Source: Tubulanus polymorphus (taxonomy: Eukaryota > Nemertea > Palaeonemertea > Tubulaniformes > Tubulanidae). Taken from it: a stretch of 60,000 nucleotides of DNA. The notes beneath the pieces were generated by a model, which made no database searches, was not told where the DNA came from, and saw nothing but the letters and a program-made list of their open reading frames with translations. The position numbers were made by a program, and so were the translations under genes. The stretch lies in the NCBI RefSeq assembly GCF_964204645.1, contig NC_134028.1:19258153-19318152 (forward strand), in the 5' to 3' direction. Shown here piece by piece: positions 21,613 through 30,699 of this stretch. How positions within the stretch are numbered: the stretch's first letter is position 1; each line of letters starts with the position of its first letter.

Positions 21613-21868
21613 TAAAGGTTGAAAATTGTATAAAATAATAGTAAATAAAAAAAAGGGTTTTAAGTATTAAGGTATCTAATACATATCTAATACATATCTA
21701 ATACGTATCTAATACGTATCTAATACGTATTTAATACATATCTAATACATATCTAATACGTATTATTTGAAAATGCCTTAAATTATATTTCTTTTTTAAA
21801 TTTATATTGAAACCTCAGTAATAATAAATAACCTTTATTATTTTAAAACTTATTCATATATTAGTTGA
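21259..21868. repeat. Right arm of the inverted repeat
   Basis: Reverse complement of 17735-18299. It begins inside a gene (no start codon) and ends at TAGTTGA, where similarity stops abruptly. The TACGTATTAGA-type array at about 21665-21765 has roughly nine units here. The two arms flank 2.96 kb containing the minus-strand capsid module. Confidence 0.93.
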
Positions 21869-22316
21869 TTCCTCATGATATAAATAAAACTAAATTAAAA
21901 ATATATTTAGAAAAACAAATATTAGAATTTGAAAGTGACTTAAAAGTTAAAAAGAAAAAATATTTAAAATCTAAAATTATATATTATTTGATTATAAGTG
22001 GTTCGGTTACAATTAGTTCTGTAATAACATTTCTAGCAATATTAAGTCCATTAACACCTTTAGCTATATCAATTGGTGTATTAGGATTAAGTTCAAGTGT
22101 TTTAACTGGTATACCAATTGGTGTATTAGGATTAAGTTCAAGTGTTTTAACTGGTATAAGTTCAAAATTAAATATAAAAAGTAATAAAGAATAAATTAAA
22201 ACTAATATAAAAGAAATTAATAAATTAAAGAATACACTAGATTATATAATAAGTTTAAATGGCCATATAACAGTTGAAGAACAAGATAAATTATTAAAAG
22301 AATTAATAAATTATTA
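21865..22316 (+). pseudogene. Small membrane protein, 5'-truncated and interrupted
   Basis: The frame begins at the inverted-repeat boundary without an ATG. It has a Lys-rich coil (EFESDLKVKKKKYLKSK) and two hydrophobic segments near residues 45-95. A 15-residue segment (IGVLGLSSSVLTGIP) is tandemly duplicated. A TAA at 22192 interrupts it, but the same frame then stays open to 22316 with charged sequence, suggesting a nonsense mutation in a protein of about 150 residues. The family is unknown. Confidence 0.45.
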
Positions 22317-22330
22317 ATTTTTTAATTAAA

Positions 22331-22336
22331 TAAATG
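22331..22336 (+). promoter_or_regulatory. TAAATG start element
   Basis: TAAATG behind TTTTTTAATTAAA, at the start of the 22334 gene. Confidence 0.55.
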
Positions 22337-23660
22337 GTAGATAGTTTTCCAAAAGCTTTCCAATATAATAAATCAATTAAATATAATATTCCTGCAATAG
22401 ATTTTAATAAAGATATTACATATAGAAATGAAGTTTTAGATTCATTAATTGATTTATATATTTATGTTACTGAAAGTAATAATTTTCATGTAAAGATGGA
22501 AAATATATTTCATGTGTATACAATTAATTTCAAAAATTTAAATGAGGCAAAACAATGGTTATTAAAATCTAATATGAAGTATTGGCAGAACCAATTAAAT
22601 TTTGCTGTTTATTGCGCAACAACAGGATGTGGAATTAGTTGGAATGATCATTTAAACAAACCAAGTTTACCATTGATGTTATCACTTTTTAGATTTCATA
22701 CATATTTTCAAATAAAATTAATATTAGATGAATTAGAATGTCCTTTACAAGGTTCAAAATATTTTAAAGAATTGAATAATAATATTAATTTTTCTAAGTT
22801 TTATAAAATATGTAATGAATTTAATATTAATTCAAATAAAGATTTTAGAGCAAAAATTGGAACAATGGGTGGATTAGGAATATTGTATACTAAAGAATTT
22901 GGAAAAATAATGACAAATTCAGATATAAGAACACTAAATTGGAATGAATTACCAAAATATTATATAATAATATACAACAACAAAACAATAATGGTTGGGT
23001 TAATTTCATTTTAGAAAATAGTGAAGGTTTTACTAAAGCTGGAATACAAAGAATAAATCAATCTATTAGAACTTATTTGATATGTATTTTAGGCGCGCAA
23101 GTTGAAACAAGATCCCCAATAATTGGAAATGATAACACTTCATTCGATGCGCAGAAACAATTCAAAGTATTATTTGAAGATTCAATTCATAATGATAAAA
23201 ATAGGTCGATTCCAGAAAACATTGTAAGATATCAAAATTATCTAGATAAATCACATATTAGATTAAATTATTGTATAGGCCCTAATTTATTAATTATTTC
23301 TAATGATTTAGTATTAAAGATGGGAAACATAATTGGTTATAATAATCTAATTAAAACTGCAACAATAAATAATTCATTTGGATTAAATGATATAAATAAA
23401 AAGATTATTACTGCTCCAAAATTAATGGAAGGCGAAAAAATAAAAAACATATTCAATCAACAGAAACTAAAACTAAGAATATTAAATTGGATAATGATTC
23501 CAAAATAAAAGATTACGATACTACAGAAAATATTAGAACTGATAATATTCAACATGATATAATTAAACTAAATGATGATAATAAATCCCATGAAAATACT
23601 AAATTAGCTTTAACTTGTATAGGAATTGTTATAGGAGGAATATTGTATTTTAAATTTTAA
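22334..23660 (+). pseudogene. Conserved viral gene of unknown role, two frameshifts
   Basis: A 226-codon frame (22334-23014) is followed in other phases by 23077-23508 and by a final piece to 23660; phase changes fall near 22970 and 23460. The first part includes a Cys/Trp/His-rich block, YCATTGCGISWNDHL, and LFRFHTYFQ. The last piece ends in a single hydrophobic segment (LALTCIGIVIGGILYF), so the original protein, about 440 residues, would be tail-anchored. I do not recognise the family. Its place among structural genes and its late-type start make a virion component plausible, by inference only. Confidence 0.5.
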
Positions 23661-23673
23661 CTTTTTTATTATG

Positions 23674-23679
23674 TAAATG
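23674..23679 (+). promoter_or_regulatory. TAAATG start element
   Basis: TAAATG behind CTTTTTTATTATG, at the start of the 332-codon gene. Confidence 0.55.
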
Positions 23680-24675
23680 GATGTAGAAGGTGGAGAAGAT
23701 ATTGGAATGGATCCTTTAGATGAACCTGGTATAACTGATGAACAACAACCTGATTTTAGTGAAACAAGTTTTAATGATGGTAATGAGCCAGAATATAATA
23801 ATTTAAATATGCCTGATTATATTAAAAATGCAGAATCACAATTAAATCCTGAAAATTTAGACCCATATTTAGTAAAACAAGATTTAGATAATTTAAACAA
23901 AATACCTAAATTAAAACATTTAATTGAAAATTCTAAACTTAACATAAATAATGAAGACGTTGGGCCTTTAGCAGATCAATTAAAATTTTTAGATAATGGT
24001 AAATGTTATTATCGTTTGAAAGATGATTATTATATTAATATCTCTTATAAAAAAGAAGAAAAAATAATAGCAAAATCAACTTTAAAAAAATTAGAACCAG
24101 ATAGAATTAAAATAATAAGTAATAGTAATGAAATAACTGATGTTACACAAAAAGAAAGAGATGATAATATAGACGTATTTAAACAAAGAATTAATGAATT
24201 AATTGAAATAATCAAAAAGAAATCAGAAATAGAAACAACTTCTGAACAGAATATAACTTCCAAAACTAGTAAACTTAAATCAAATAAAGTTCCAATTGAA
24301 AAACTTTTACCGAATGGATTAATTGATGCAACAGATCAAGAATTAGAGGATTTAAATAATATATTTTCTGTTGAAGCAATTAGAGAAATTAAAAGTATAA
24401 GACTTGCATCTGATAAAATTGCGCATGATAAAAGTATAAGAGATTTTCAAATTAGAACTTTAGAAAAAGAATTAACTGATAAACATAAAGAAATAGAACA
24501 ATTAAAGTCTGATTTAGATCATCAAGTAACTGATGAAATAGAATATAGGCAAAAAGAATTACGTTTAGAAAAAGAAATTAATAATTTAAAAGATAATTTA
24601 GAAGTACAGAAAGAAGAAATTGAATTATTATTAAAATCATATGATTATAATATTAATAGATTAAGTTATTTTTAA
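23677..24675 (+). CDS. Acidic/coiled-coil viral protein
   Basis: An intact 332-codon frame from an ATG in the TAAATG context. The first 60 residues are strongly acidic and Asp/Glu/Gly/Pro rich (DVEGGEDIGMDPLDEPG). The middle has KLLPNGLIDATDQE. From about residue 245 to the end it is a Lys/Glu heptad-like coiled coil (LEKELTDKHKEIEQLKSDL). No known domain. A truncated, broken copy is on the minus strand at 20600-21258. The membrane-protein gene follows directly, with its first codons overlapping the end in another phase. Confidence 0.65.
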   Translation: MDVEGGEDIGMDPLDEPGITDEQQPDFSETSFNDGNEPEYNNLNMPDYIKNAESQLNPENLDPYLVKQDLDNLNKIPKLKHLIENSKLNINNEDVGPLADQLKFLDNGKCYYRLKDDYYINISYKKEEKIIAKSTLKKLEPDRIKIISNSNEITDVTQKERDDNIDVFKQRINELIEIIKKKSEIETTSEQNITSKTSKLKSNKVPIEKLLPNGLIDATDQELEDLNNIFSVEAIREIKSIRLASDKIAHDKSIRDFQIRTLEKELTDKHKEIEQLKSDLDHQVTDEIEYRQKELRLEKEINNLKDNLEVQKEEIELLLKSYDYNINRLSYF

Positions 24676-25120
24676 AGATTTATTGATAAAACCAAATTCT
24701 GAAATATCATTAAAAGATAGAATAAAGTTATCATTTAAATTAGAAGGAATAACAATTCTTTCAATTCTAACAGCTGTAACTATGTTATTTACAACAATTG
24801 GTTTAGCAATATCAAATGCTTTGAAATCGACTCCTACTCCTAATAAACCGGATAAACCCCCGATGATAATTCTATACAAGATAAAGTTAAAGATGGTTTA
24901 AAGAAATTAGCAAAATATTTATGGGAACTATCTAAAAAATCTGCTGCAGCTTTACCAGGAATTATTGCCTCAATTGTTGGTTTTATATTGAAATCTGCTG
25001 GGAATATTCTTAACTTTGCTGCTGAACATATTATTTTATTTTTAATTACAGTTGTAAGTGCTATTATTTTTGGGTTAGTGAATAGATATCAAAAAGATAT
25101 CAAGAAAAAAATAAATAATT
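24674..25120 (+). pseudogene. Small viral membrane protein, frameshifted right copy
   Basis: Homologue of 20157-20579: the same KPNSEISLKDRI start region, GITILSILTAVTMLFTTIGL and C-terminal hydrophobic region. A one-base loss just after a CCCCC run near 24860 shifts the frame, so the short frame 24683-24901 ends early while the correct phase continues to about 25120. As in the left copy, no ATG lies at the start. Confidence 0.7.
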
Positions 25121-25135
25121 AATTTTTTTGTTAAA

Positions 25136-25141
25136 TAAATG
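25136..25141 (+). promoter_or_regulatory. TAAATG start element
   Basis: TAAATG behind TTTTTTTGTTAAA, at the start of the right capsid copy; identical upstream bases occur at the left capsid gene. Confidence 0.55.
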
Positions 25142-26386
25142 AGTGGGAGTTATATAAGTCCTTCTTAGATTTCTAGAATATCTAATGCTATTAAAGCAGA
25201 AAGATCACATCATATAATTACTCATAATCCTTCAAATATTAATCCCGATGAAACTTTATATGTTAGAATTCCTAGATTAACACAAAATAATTTTTATGTT
25301 CCAAATAGTATTTATTTATCCGCCGATATAAAAGTAACTGGTCATGATAATAATTATGTTGTTGATAATGTTGGGAGATATTTGATTAAAAAATTAACTA
25401 TAAAGATTGGACCAGAAACAGATTCTCATTAGATGATTATAATTTATTTATGCATTATAAAGATTTATGGTTAACTAAAGAAAATAGAAATAATATATTT
25501 CAGGGTATTCAATCGGAAAACCATAATAAATTAAGATCTGAAGCTAATAATGCAGTAGTAACTGTAGTGCTGTAGATAATTTGATAAAAAAGATTTATGG
25601 AAGCAAATATAAAATTCCATTAGACTTTGAATTGATAAATAATAATGCACCTTTATATAAATATGTAATTCAAGAAGATATTATATTTGAGATAACATTT
25701 ACTCCTGTAAATGAAATTGTATTATCTAGCGTTGTTAAAGATATGGGATATAAATTATCGAATATATGTTTAGAATATGACACAGTAACTAATGAAAATA
25801 TTGCTAGCACAATTCAAACTCAATACAAGCAAGGATTTTCATTATTATATGATTATATTGATAAATTTAAAACTGTAACTATTAATGCAAATAATGAAAT
25901 AATTAATGAGAATATTAACTTCCCAAGAAGATCTGTTAAAGGTATATTAATATTTTTTACTATTGCAACATATTCTAATGGCGCAATAAAGGTTGATAAT
26001 TATTATAATCCTGAAATTATAAAAGTAGAAATAACTATCGAAGGAATAGCAAATAAAATAAATTTTGTCAAGGAATGAGAATGATAGATCAATGGCCAGA
26101 AATTAGAAAACATTTTATGAATGAAAAAGTAAAATCATTTGAAAATTGTAATATTAATCAAATTGATTATTATACCGGTAATAAGTATGCATTATGGTTA
26201 GATTTTAGAACAACAGAGGATAATTCATTACATGGTTCTGGGAAAAAACTACAGAACACTAAAGATGGAATACAATTATTCATGAAAAAGAAAAAAGGAA
26301 GCTTAAATTTTAAAATGCACATTTATATTATATCTGACGCAAAATTAAATATTGTAAATTCACAATTAGATAGTATTCAATATTAG
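25139..26386 (+). pseudogene. Probable major capsid protein, broken right copy
   Basis: Homologous along its length to the intact minus-strand capsid gene. Breaks seen: a TAG at 25166, about the tenth codon; a one-base loss near 25420 where the other copy has GTTTTCTC; a two-base gain near 25565; and an insertion near 26060. The longest open pieces are 25581-26078 and 26075-26386. The copies differ at a moderate number of positions, so they are diverged relatives. It is followed directly by the integrase gene; the left copy instead precedes the acidic-tail gene. Confidence 0.75.
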
Positions 26387-26420
26387 AAACATAAAGTTAA
26401 AATTAAGGATATATAAGTGG

Positions 26421-27542
26421 GTGGTAGAAAAATCTCCTAATACTAAAGAACAATATTTAAGAAATTTATATTACAACCCTGAGAGTTCGGTTGCTTATTC
26501 TTCTACCAAAAATATATGGCGTCAAGTAAAACAAGATAAATTAGATAAGATAATCCCACAAAATTTAGTTAAATATAAAGATATAAATGAATTTATGTTA
26601 GAACAACCAACATATACAACACATAAAAAAATTGTTAGAAAATATAAAACTCGTAAAACTATGGTAAGTTATGTAGATCAACAGTGGCAAGGAGATTTAA
26701 TTGATATGAAAAATGTTAAGAAAGATAATAATGATTATTGGTGGTTATTGAATATAATTGATATTTTTAGTCGTTATGTATGGAGCTTCCCACTTTATAG
26801 AAAAGATGCTGTACAAACATCAAATATTTTAAGAAAATTTCTTTCGGATGATAAACTAAAACCAGATAAAATACAATTTGATGATGGAAAAGAGTTTGAT
26901 AATTCACTTGTTCATGAACTCTTAGATAATCATAGTATTAAATACTTTTCAACAAAATCGGATAAAAAAGCAGCAGTTGTTGAACGATTTAATAGAACAT
27001 TAAGAACAAGAATGTGGAAATATTTTACAGCAAATAATACTTTTAAATGGATTGATGTTTTACCAAAATTGATAGAAGGATATAATAATTCTTATCATTC
27101 TTCTATTGGAATGAAACCTATTGATGCTAGAAAACCTGAAAATGCTGAAATTGTTTGGAATAATTTATATGGAGCATTTCTTGTAGATGATTTTGGTGAA
27201 CCTAAATTTAAAGTTAGTCAAAATGTTAGAATTTCTAAGTATAAAAAGATATTTGACAAGGGATACGATCGAAATTTTACTAGAGAAATATATAAAATAA
27301 AAAAGGTAATAACAACAAAACCATATGTCTATAAATTAGAAGATTTAGATGGTGAAGAAGTTGATGGCTACTTTTACGAAGAAGAATTAAGTTTAACTAC
27401 TGAAAATCCAGAACAAGAATATAAAATTGAAAAAGTATTAAAAACAAAAACTATTAAAAGAAAAAAATATTCTTTAGTATGGGTTGGATGGCCAGATAAA
27501 TTCAATGAATGGATATTATCAAGTAAAATTAAAAATATATAA
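26421..27542 (+). CDS. Polinton retroviral-type integrase with chromodomain
   Basis: An open 373-codon frame. The catalytic core shows QWQGDLIDM (Asp 92), QFDDGKEF (Asp 154) and AAVVERFNRT (Glu 188), a D-D-E triad with the Polinton spacing. The C-terminus (about 332-366, YKIEKVLK ... YSLVWVGWPDKFNEWI) is a chromodomain, which in this family targets chromatin. The start is unclear: the frame opens with GTG and is open further upstream, with no good ATG and no TAAATG. It is the only core enzyme of the element that looks complete. Confidence 0.93.
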   Translation: MVEKSPNTKEQYLRNLYYNPESSVAYSSTKNIWRQVKQDKLDKIIPQNLVKYKDINEFMLEQPTYTTHKKIVRKYKTRKTMVSYVDQQWQGDLIDMKNVKKDNNDYWWLLNIIDIFSRYVWSFPLYRKDAVQTSNILRKFLSDDKLKPDKIQFDDGKEFDNSLVHELLDNHSIKYFSTKSDKKAAVVERFNRTLRTRMWKYFTANNTFKWIDVLPKLIEGYNNSYHSSIGMKPIDARKPENAEIVWNNLYGAFLVDDFGEPKFKVSQNVRISKYKKIFDKGYDRNFTREIYKIKKVITTKPYVYKLEDLDGEEVDGYFYEEELSLTTENPEQEYKIEKVLKTKTIKRKKYSLVWVGWPDKFNEWILSSKIKNI

Positions 27543-27554
27543 AAGAATAAGGAA

Positions 27555-28151
27555 TTATTTATATTTGAGCCTCATAATATGTTAATTTCTGGCGTAACAA
27601 ATTGTGGAAAAACTTATTTTATATTAAATTTATTAGAAACTGTTTAATAAAACTATTTTGATAATATAGTATTATTTTGTCCAACATATGAATTTAATCA
27701 AACTTATGACAGAAATATTACTAGAAATAATAAATTTATTATATTAGATCCTAAAACAGTAAAAGAAAATTTAGATAATTGTATTAAAATAGCAATTGAT
27801 ATTTATAAAGGATCAAATACATTATTCATTATAGATGATTGTGCTAATCTACATGATTCAAAAGTGAGAGAGAGTGAGTTATGTTATTTAGCTTTTTCTG
27901 GTAGACATTTTGGGATAAGAACTTGGGCTTTAAATCAAAAATATAATTCAATTGTTAAAGACTTTAGAGAAAACATTAGATTTCTAGTTTTATTCTACAA
28001 TAAAGATAGAAAATCGATGAAAGATGCACTTGAGGAAAATGATATTATTCCACATGATTTACATAATGAATATATGGATAAGTTGAAAAATATTAAAAGA
28101 TCAAAATTACTATTTAGATTACAACACCCATTTAAATATGAATTTATTTAA
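27555..28151 (+). pseudogene. Packaging ATPase (FtsK/HerA, A32-like), two stops
   Basis: Walker A is SGVTNCGKTYF near 27588-27620, and Walker B is NTLFIIDDCA near 27817-27846. The later GRHFGIRTWALNQKY block fits the sensor region of genome-packaging ATPases of polintons and large DNA viruses. Two adjacent TAA codons at 27645-27650 interrupt the frame between Walker A and Walker B. The open part usually noticed (27864-28151) therefore lacks both Walker motifs. It lies directly after the integrase, as expected for a virion-assembly ATPase. Confidence 0.85.
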
Positions 28152-28155
28152 ATTC

Positions 28156-28430
28156 AACTAGCTTGTTAATCTAGTATATTTTTAGTTACATTCTAGTTGA
28201 ATTCTAGTTATTAGTAGTTGGAACAAAAATCAAATAAAATTCAACAATATTTTAACTAGCTTGTTAATCTAGTATATTTTGAGTTACATTCTAGTTGAAT
28301 TCTAGTTATTAGTAGTTGGAACAAAAATCAACTAGATTTAACAGAAATAAATGAAAACAATATTTCAACTAGCTTGTTAATCTAGTTGAATTCTAGTTAC
28401 ATTCTAGTTGCAACAACACAACTAATTTAT
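28156..28430. repeat. About three tandem copies of a 96-110 bp AT-rich repeat
   Basis: Units begin CAACTAGCTTGTTAATCTAG and contain several TTCTAGTTGAATTCTAGTTA-type words. Copies start near 28156, 28252 and 28366; the last is shortened. They fill the intergenic space before the gene at 28442, so a regulatory or replication role is possible but unproven. Confidence 0.85.
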
Positions 28431-28438
28431 TTGTTATA

Positions 28439-28444
28439 TAAATG
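28439..28444 (+). promoter_or_regulatory. TAAATG start element
   Basis: TAAATG behind TTTATTTGTTATA, at the start of the 201-codon gene. Confidence 0.55.
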
Positions 28445-29047
28445 GGAGGTGAAAAGAAAATAAAATCTAAAAATGGTGATGTTCCAATTGAAAAAACTTT
28501 AGATGATTTAGGAATAACAGAAACCAAATTAACTCCAGATGATGGTGCTTTAAATAATGTTACAACAAATAATAATTATAAATATTATCTTTATTGTAAA
28601 CATCATTTAGAAATATTAATAGCATCTGGAAAATGTAAAAATTTTACCGGTAAAAATTTAACTTATAATGAATTAGATACAATGAAATCAGATGAAATTA
28701 TTAGATTATTTAAGATTTATGAAACCGCGAGAACAGCTAGAATTAATGACGCGATATCAGAAAATGTAGTAAAAGGTTATAGTAAATTATGTAATTATAT
28801 GCTGCCAATTGGAGATGAAAATAGATTATATTCCGATTTAAAAAATGATTATTTAGTTATGACTGAATTAAATAAATGGATTGGATATCTATCATTTCAA
28901 TTAGGCGGATTTATGACATTATTATCAACTGGGGTTATAACATTTTCAAATATTGAAAGTAAAAATATTTCTATAATAAATGAGCGAGGTGGAAGAAGTG
29001 AAGGAATTAACTGTGAAGAAAAAAACGAGAACTCAGAAACAAATTGA
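28442..29047 (+). CDS. Unrecognised viral protein
   Basis: An intact 201-codon frame starting in the TAAATG context. Features: a Lys-rich start, NNYKYYLYCKHHLEIL, ARTARINDAISENVVKGYSK, and a hydrophobic segment WIGYLSFQLGGFMTLLSTGV near the C-terminus. The last 20 or so residues overlap the next small gene in another phase. I recognise no domain. The orientation and start context group it with the late-type genes. Confidence 0.55.
   Translation: MGGEKKIKSKNGDVPIEKTLDDLGITETKLTPDDGALNNVTTNNNYKYYLYCKHHLEILIASGKCKNFTGKNLTYNELDTMKSDEIIRLFKIYETARTARINDAISENVVKGYSKLCNYMLPIGDENRLYSDLKNDYLVMTELNKWIGYLSFQLGGFMTLLSTGVITFSNIESKNISIINERGGRSEGINCEEKNENSETN
28977..28982 (+). promoter_or_regulatory. TAAATG start element
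   Basis: TAAATG behind ATATTTCTATAA, inside the end of the 201-codon gene, marking the start of the next small gene. Confidence 0.45.
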
Positions 29048-29108
29048 ATGGTCGCGGCAATTAGGAATTAAATCACAAGAATATAAAAAAGCTGTAAAAA
29101 AAAAATAA
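28980..29108 (+). CDS. Small basic viral ORF (42 codons), probably broken at its end
   Basis: The ATG at 28980 sits in the TAAATG context and opens a 42-codon, strongly basic frame (KKKTRTQKQ, then a Lys-rich end). It overlaps the 3' end of the 201-codon gene by about 68 bases. It ends in a run of ten A, after which another phase continues with coherent protein (next entry). The two are probably one gene of roughly 118 residues split by a homopolymer length change. Confidence 0.4.
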   Translation: MSEVEEVKELTVKKKTRTQKQIEWSRQLGIKSQEYKKAVKKK

Positions 29109-29335
29109 GTAATAAAAATGGTAAAAATATTGTTATTTCTACTCCTTCTAATAATAGAATATTTGATAAATGTCTATATTTTACAGTTGGATTTGTAATT
29201 GTATTCATTTTGATTGGGTGTAATTGGTATAAGGAATCAAATAAAATTCATGATATTTATAATTCTGAAAAAACTGCTATCAAAAATGAAAATACTTCTG
29301 AAATTCCAAAATTGATAATAAAAAAAATGGATTAA
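29087..29335 (+). pseudogene. Small single-pass membrane protein fragment
   Basis: Open from 29087 without an ATG. It has one clear hydrophobic segment, YFTVGFVIVFILIGCNW, and a charged C-terminal tail ending at a TAA at 29333. It begins in another phase right at the A10 run that ends the basic ORF, so it most likely formed the C-terminal, membrane-anchored part of that protein. Confidence 0.45.
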
Positions 29336-29420
29336 TATTTTAGAAAAAAAAGCAAAAAAAATAATTGAATATCTCACTACTTTTGTCTATCTATGCGGAG
29401 CAATTAAATTGTCCAGATAA

Positions 29421-29455
29421 GTCATTTCGGATTCTAGATATTCATTATTTTTATT
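29421..29455. repeat. 35-bp direct repeat, copy 1
   Basis: GTCATTTCGGATTCTAGATA followed by TTCATTATTTTTATT recurs at 30329-30364 with one C/T mismatch. The copies bracket a 0.87-kb segment of different composition. Confidence 0.85.
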
Positions 29456-29739
29456 AATTTATTTTGTTTTTTTAATTTGAAGTTTTTACTTGAATATTGT
29501 ATTACAGTCGTTTCTTATTATTAGTTTTTTCTTAAATTGAAAGATGGCAGCACTGGGTGTGGTGCTAAAATGAATATTTGAATTTGAATTTGTTAATCAA
29601 TTAACATGGTAATTGATTACTAATTTGATTAAAAATTATATCATAATTAAGCTAAAAATCCATAATTCATTTATCAGTTTTCATTCTTATATTCTTTTCA
29701 TTCGGAATAATTTATAATTTCAAATTTCACATATTTTTT

Positions 29740-30110
29740 TAGCACCAGCAACATTTACTTAGGTGTTTTAGCTAAGTATATAAGGCAATTCAGTCGACGA
29801 CTGGAGTGCCGCCGGGCTTGGCTTGCAGGGGCATTTCGAAAATGCACCTTTGTCCACCCTCCGTGGTTCTCCTTCAGTTTCGACTTTCGATCCTCCTTTC
29901 GGGGGTAAGGGGTTGATAGGAAATGCATTAGGCGCCTTTAATATAATCTGTTTCCTGTCAACCATTGAAGGAGAATTGGTGAGGTGTGGGTCACAGGGGT
30001 GTAAGTAGAAATGCTTGGGGATAGGTATCTCGTGGCGCCTCTCAATAACGGGATGCTTATCCCCTAAAAACTCTGTGAGTCAAGTCGGGTGGTTTTGCTA
30101 AAACTTACCG
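29740..30110. other. GC-richer structured block of unknown identity inside the viral element
   Basis: In otherwise very AT-rich DNA this block starts with a TATA-like TATATAAGG about 10 bases before TCAGTC and then becomes GC-rich, with several short self-complementary words: GCATTTCGAAAATGC, CAGTCGACGACTG, and GGGGATA near 30017 pairing with TATCCCC near 30057. An 11-bp inverted pair (TGGTGCTAAAA at 29568, TTTTAGCACCA at 29738) precedes it. It could be an RNA gene, a SINE or an LTR. No frame looks coding. Bases 29336-29740 hold only AT-rich sequence. Confidence 0.35.
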
Positions 30111-30328
30111 TAAAAACATTGAAATATTCCTTTTAATCACGAGAGAGAATGTATCCTCCTGCCCTGTGTGTGTTGTATGTACTGCGTGCTTATTATATAA
30201 CTGCTATAACAACAACGTTGAATTGCAACACCTGTTTGATCGATCAATATTCAAATGAAGCACTCTCTTATAATAACATGTAACAGATGTTTGACTGTAT
30301 GATTGTAGTTGTTTGTAAAACGACTAAG

Positions 30329-30364
30329 GTCATTTTGGATTCTAGATATTCATTATTTTTATTT
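30329..30364. repeat. 35-bp direct repeat, copy 2
   Basis: Second copy of the repeat at 29421-29455, lying just past the stop of the minus-strand gene at 30370-30696. Confidence 0.85.
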
Positions 30365-30369
30365 TTTAT

Positions 30370-30696
30370 TTAATCAACAATTTCTAAATCATGATGACCA
30401 TCTTCATTTTTCCCATGATAGATTACTTTAAATCCTTCTAAATCTTTTAATTCCTCTGTACTCAATGAAACCCATTTATCGGGTAAAAATACTCTAAATT
30501 CTCGCGATGTACTAACATTACAGTAGCTTAAATTCGCTGATACTTTCTCTCCATATTTAGTTTTTATCTTTTCTAATTTCAATATTTTATGTTCAATTTC
30601 TTTTGTAACATCAACTAACTTTTTTATTTCAAATTGTTTTTTTGCTGGTTTAATTCTGTTATTTACTATTGCTAAGAATGCTTTTCTATCTCCCAT
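30370..30696 (-). CDS. Small unrecognised viral protein
   Basis: An intact 108-codon frame from an ATG in the TAAATG context, which ties it to the polinton-like element although it is separated from the other genes by the GC-richer block. It has a Lys/Glu-rich amphipathic middle (EIEHKILKLEKIKTKYGEK) and then VFLPDKWVSLSTEELKDL. No family is recognised. It is transcribed toward the rest of the element and appears to be the last gene before the flank. Confidence 0.5.
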   Translation of the reverse strand: MGDRKAFLAIVNNRIKPAKKQFEIKKLVDVTKEIEHKILKLEKIKTKYGEKVSANLSYCNVSTSREFRVFLPDKWVSLSTEELKDLEGFKVIYHGKNEDGHHDLEIVD

Positions 30697-30699
30697 TTA
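30694..30699 (-). promoter_or_regulatory. TAAATG start element
   Basis: TAAATG on the minus strand behind TTTTTTTTCCTAA, at the start of the 108-codon gene. Confidence 0.5.

Noticed and set aside
24660-24700. Programmed frameshift joining the coiled-coil and membrane proteins at TTATTTTTAAAG
   Set aside because: The left and right copies need different shifts (+1 against another phase), so the arrangement is not conserved; a missing start codon or decay is simpler.
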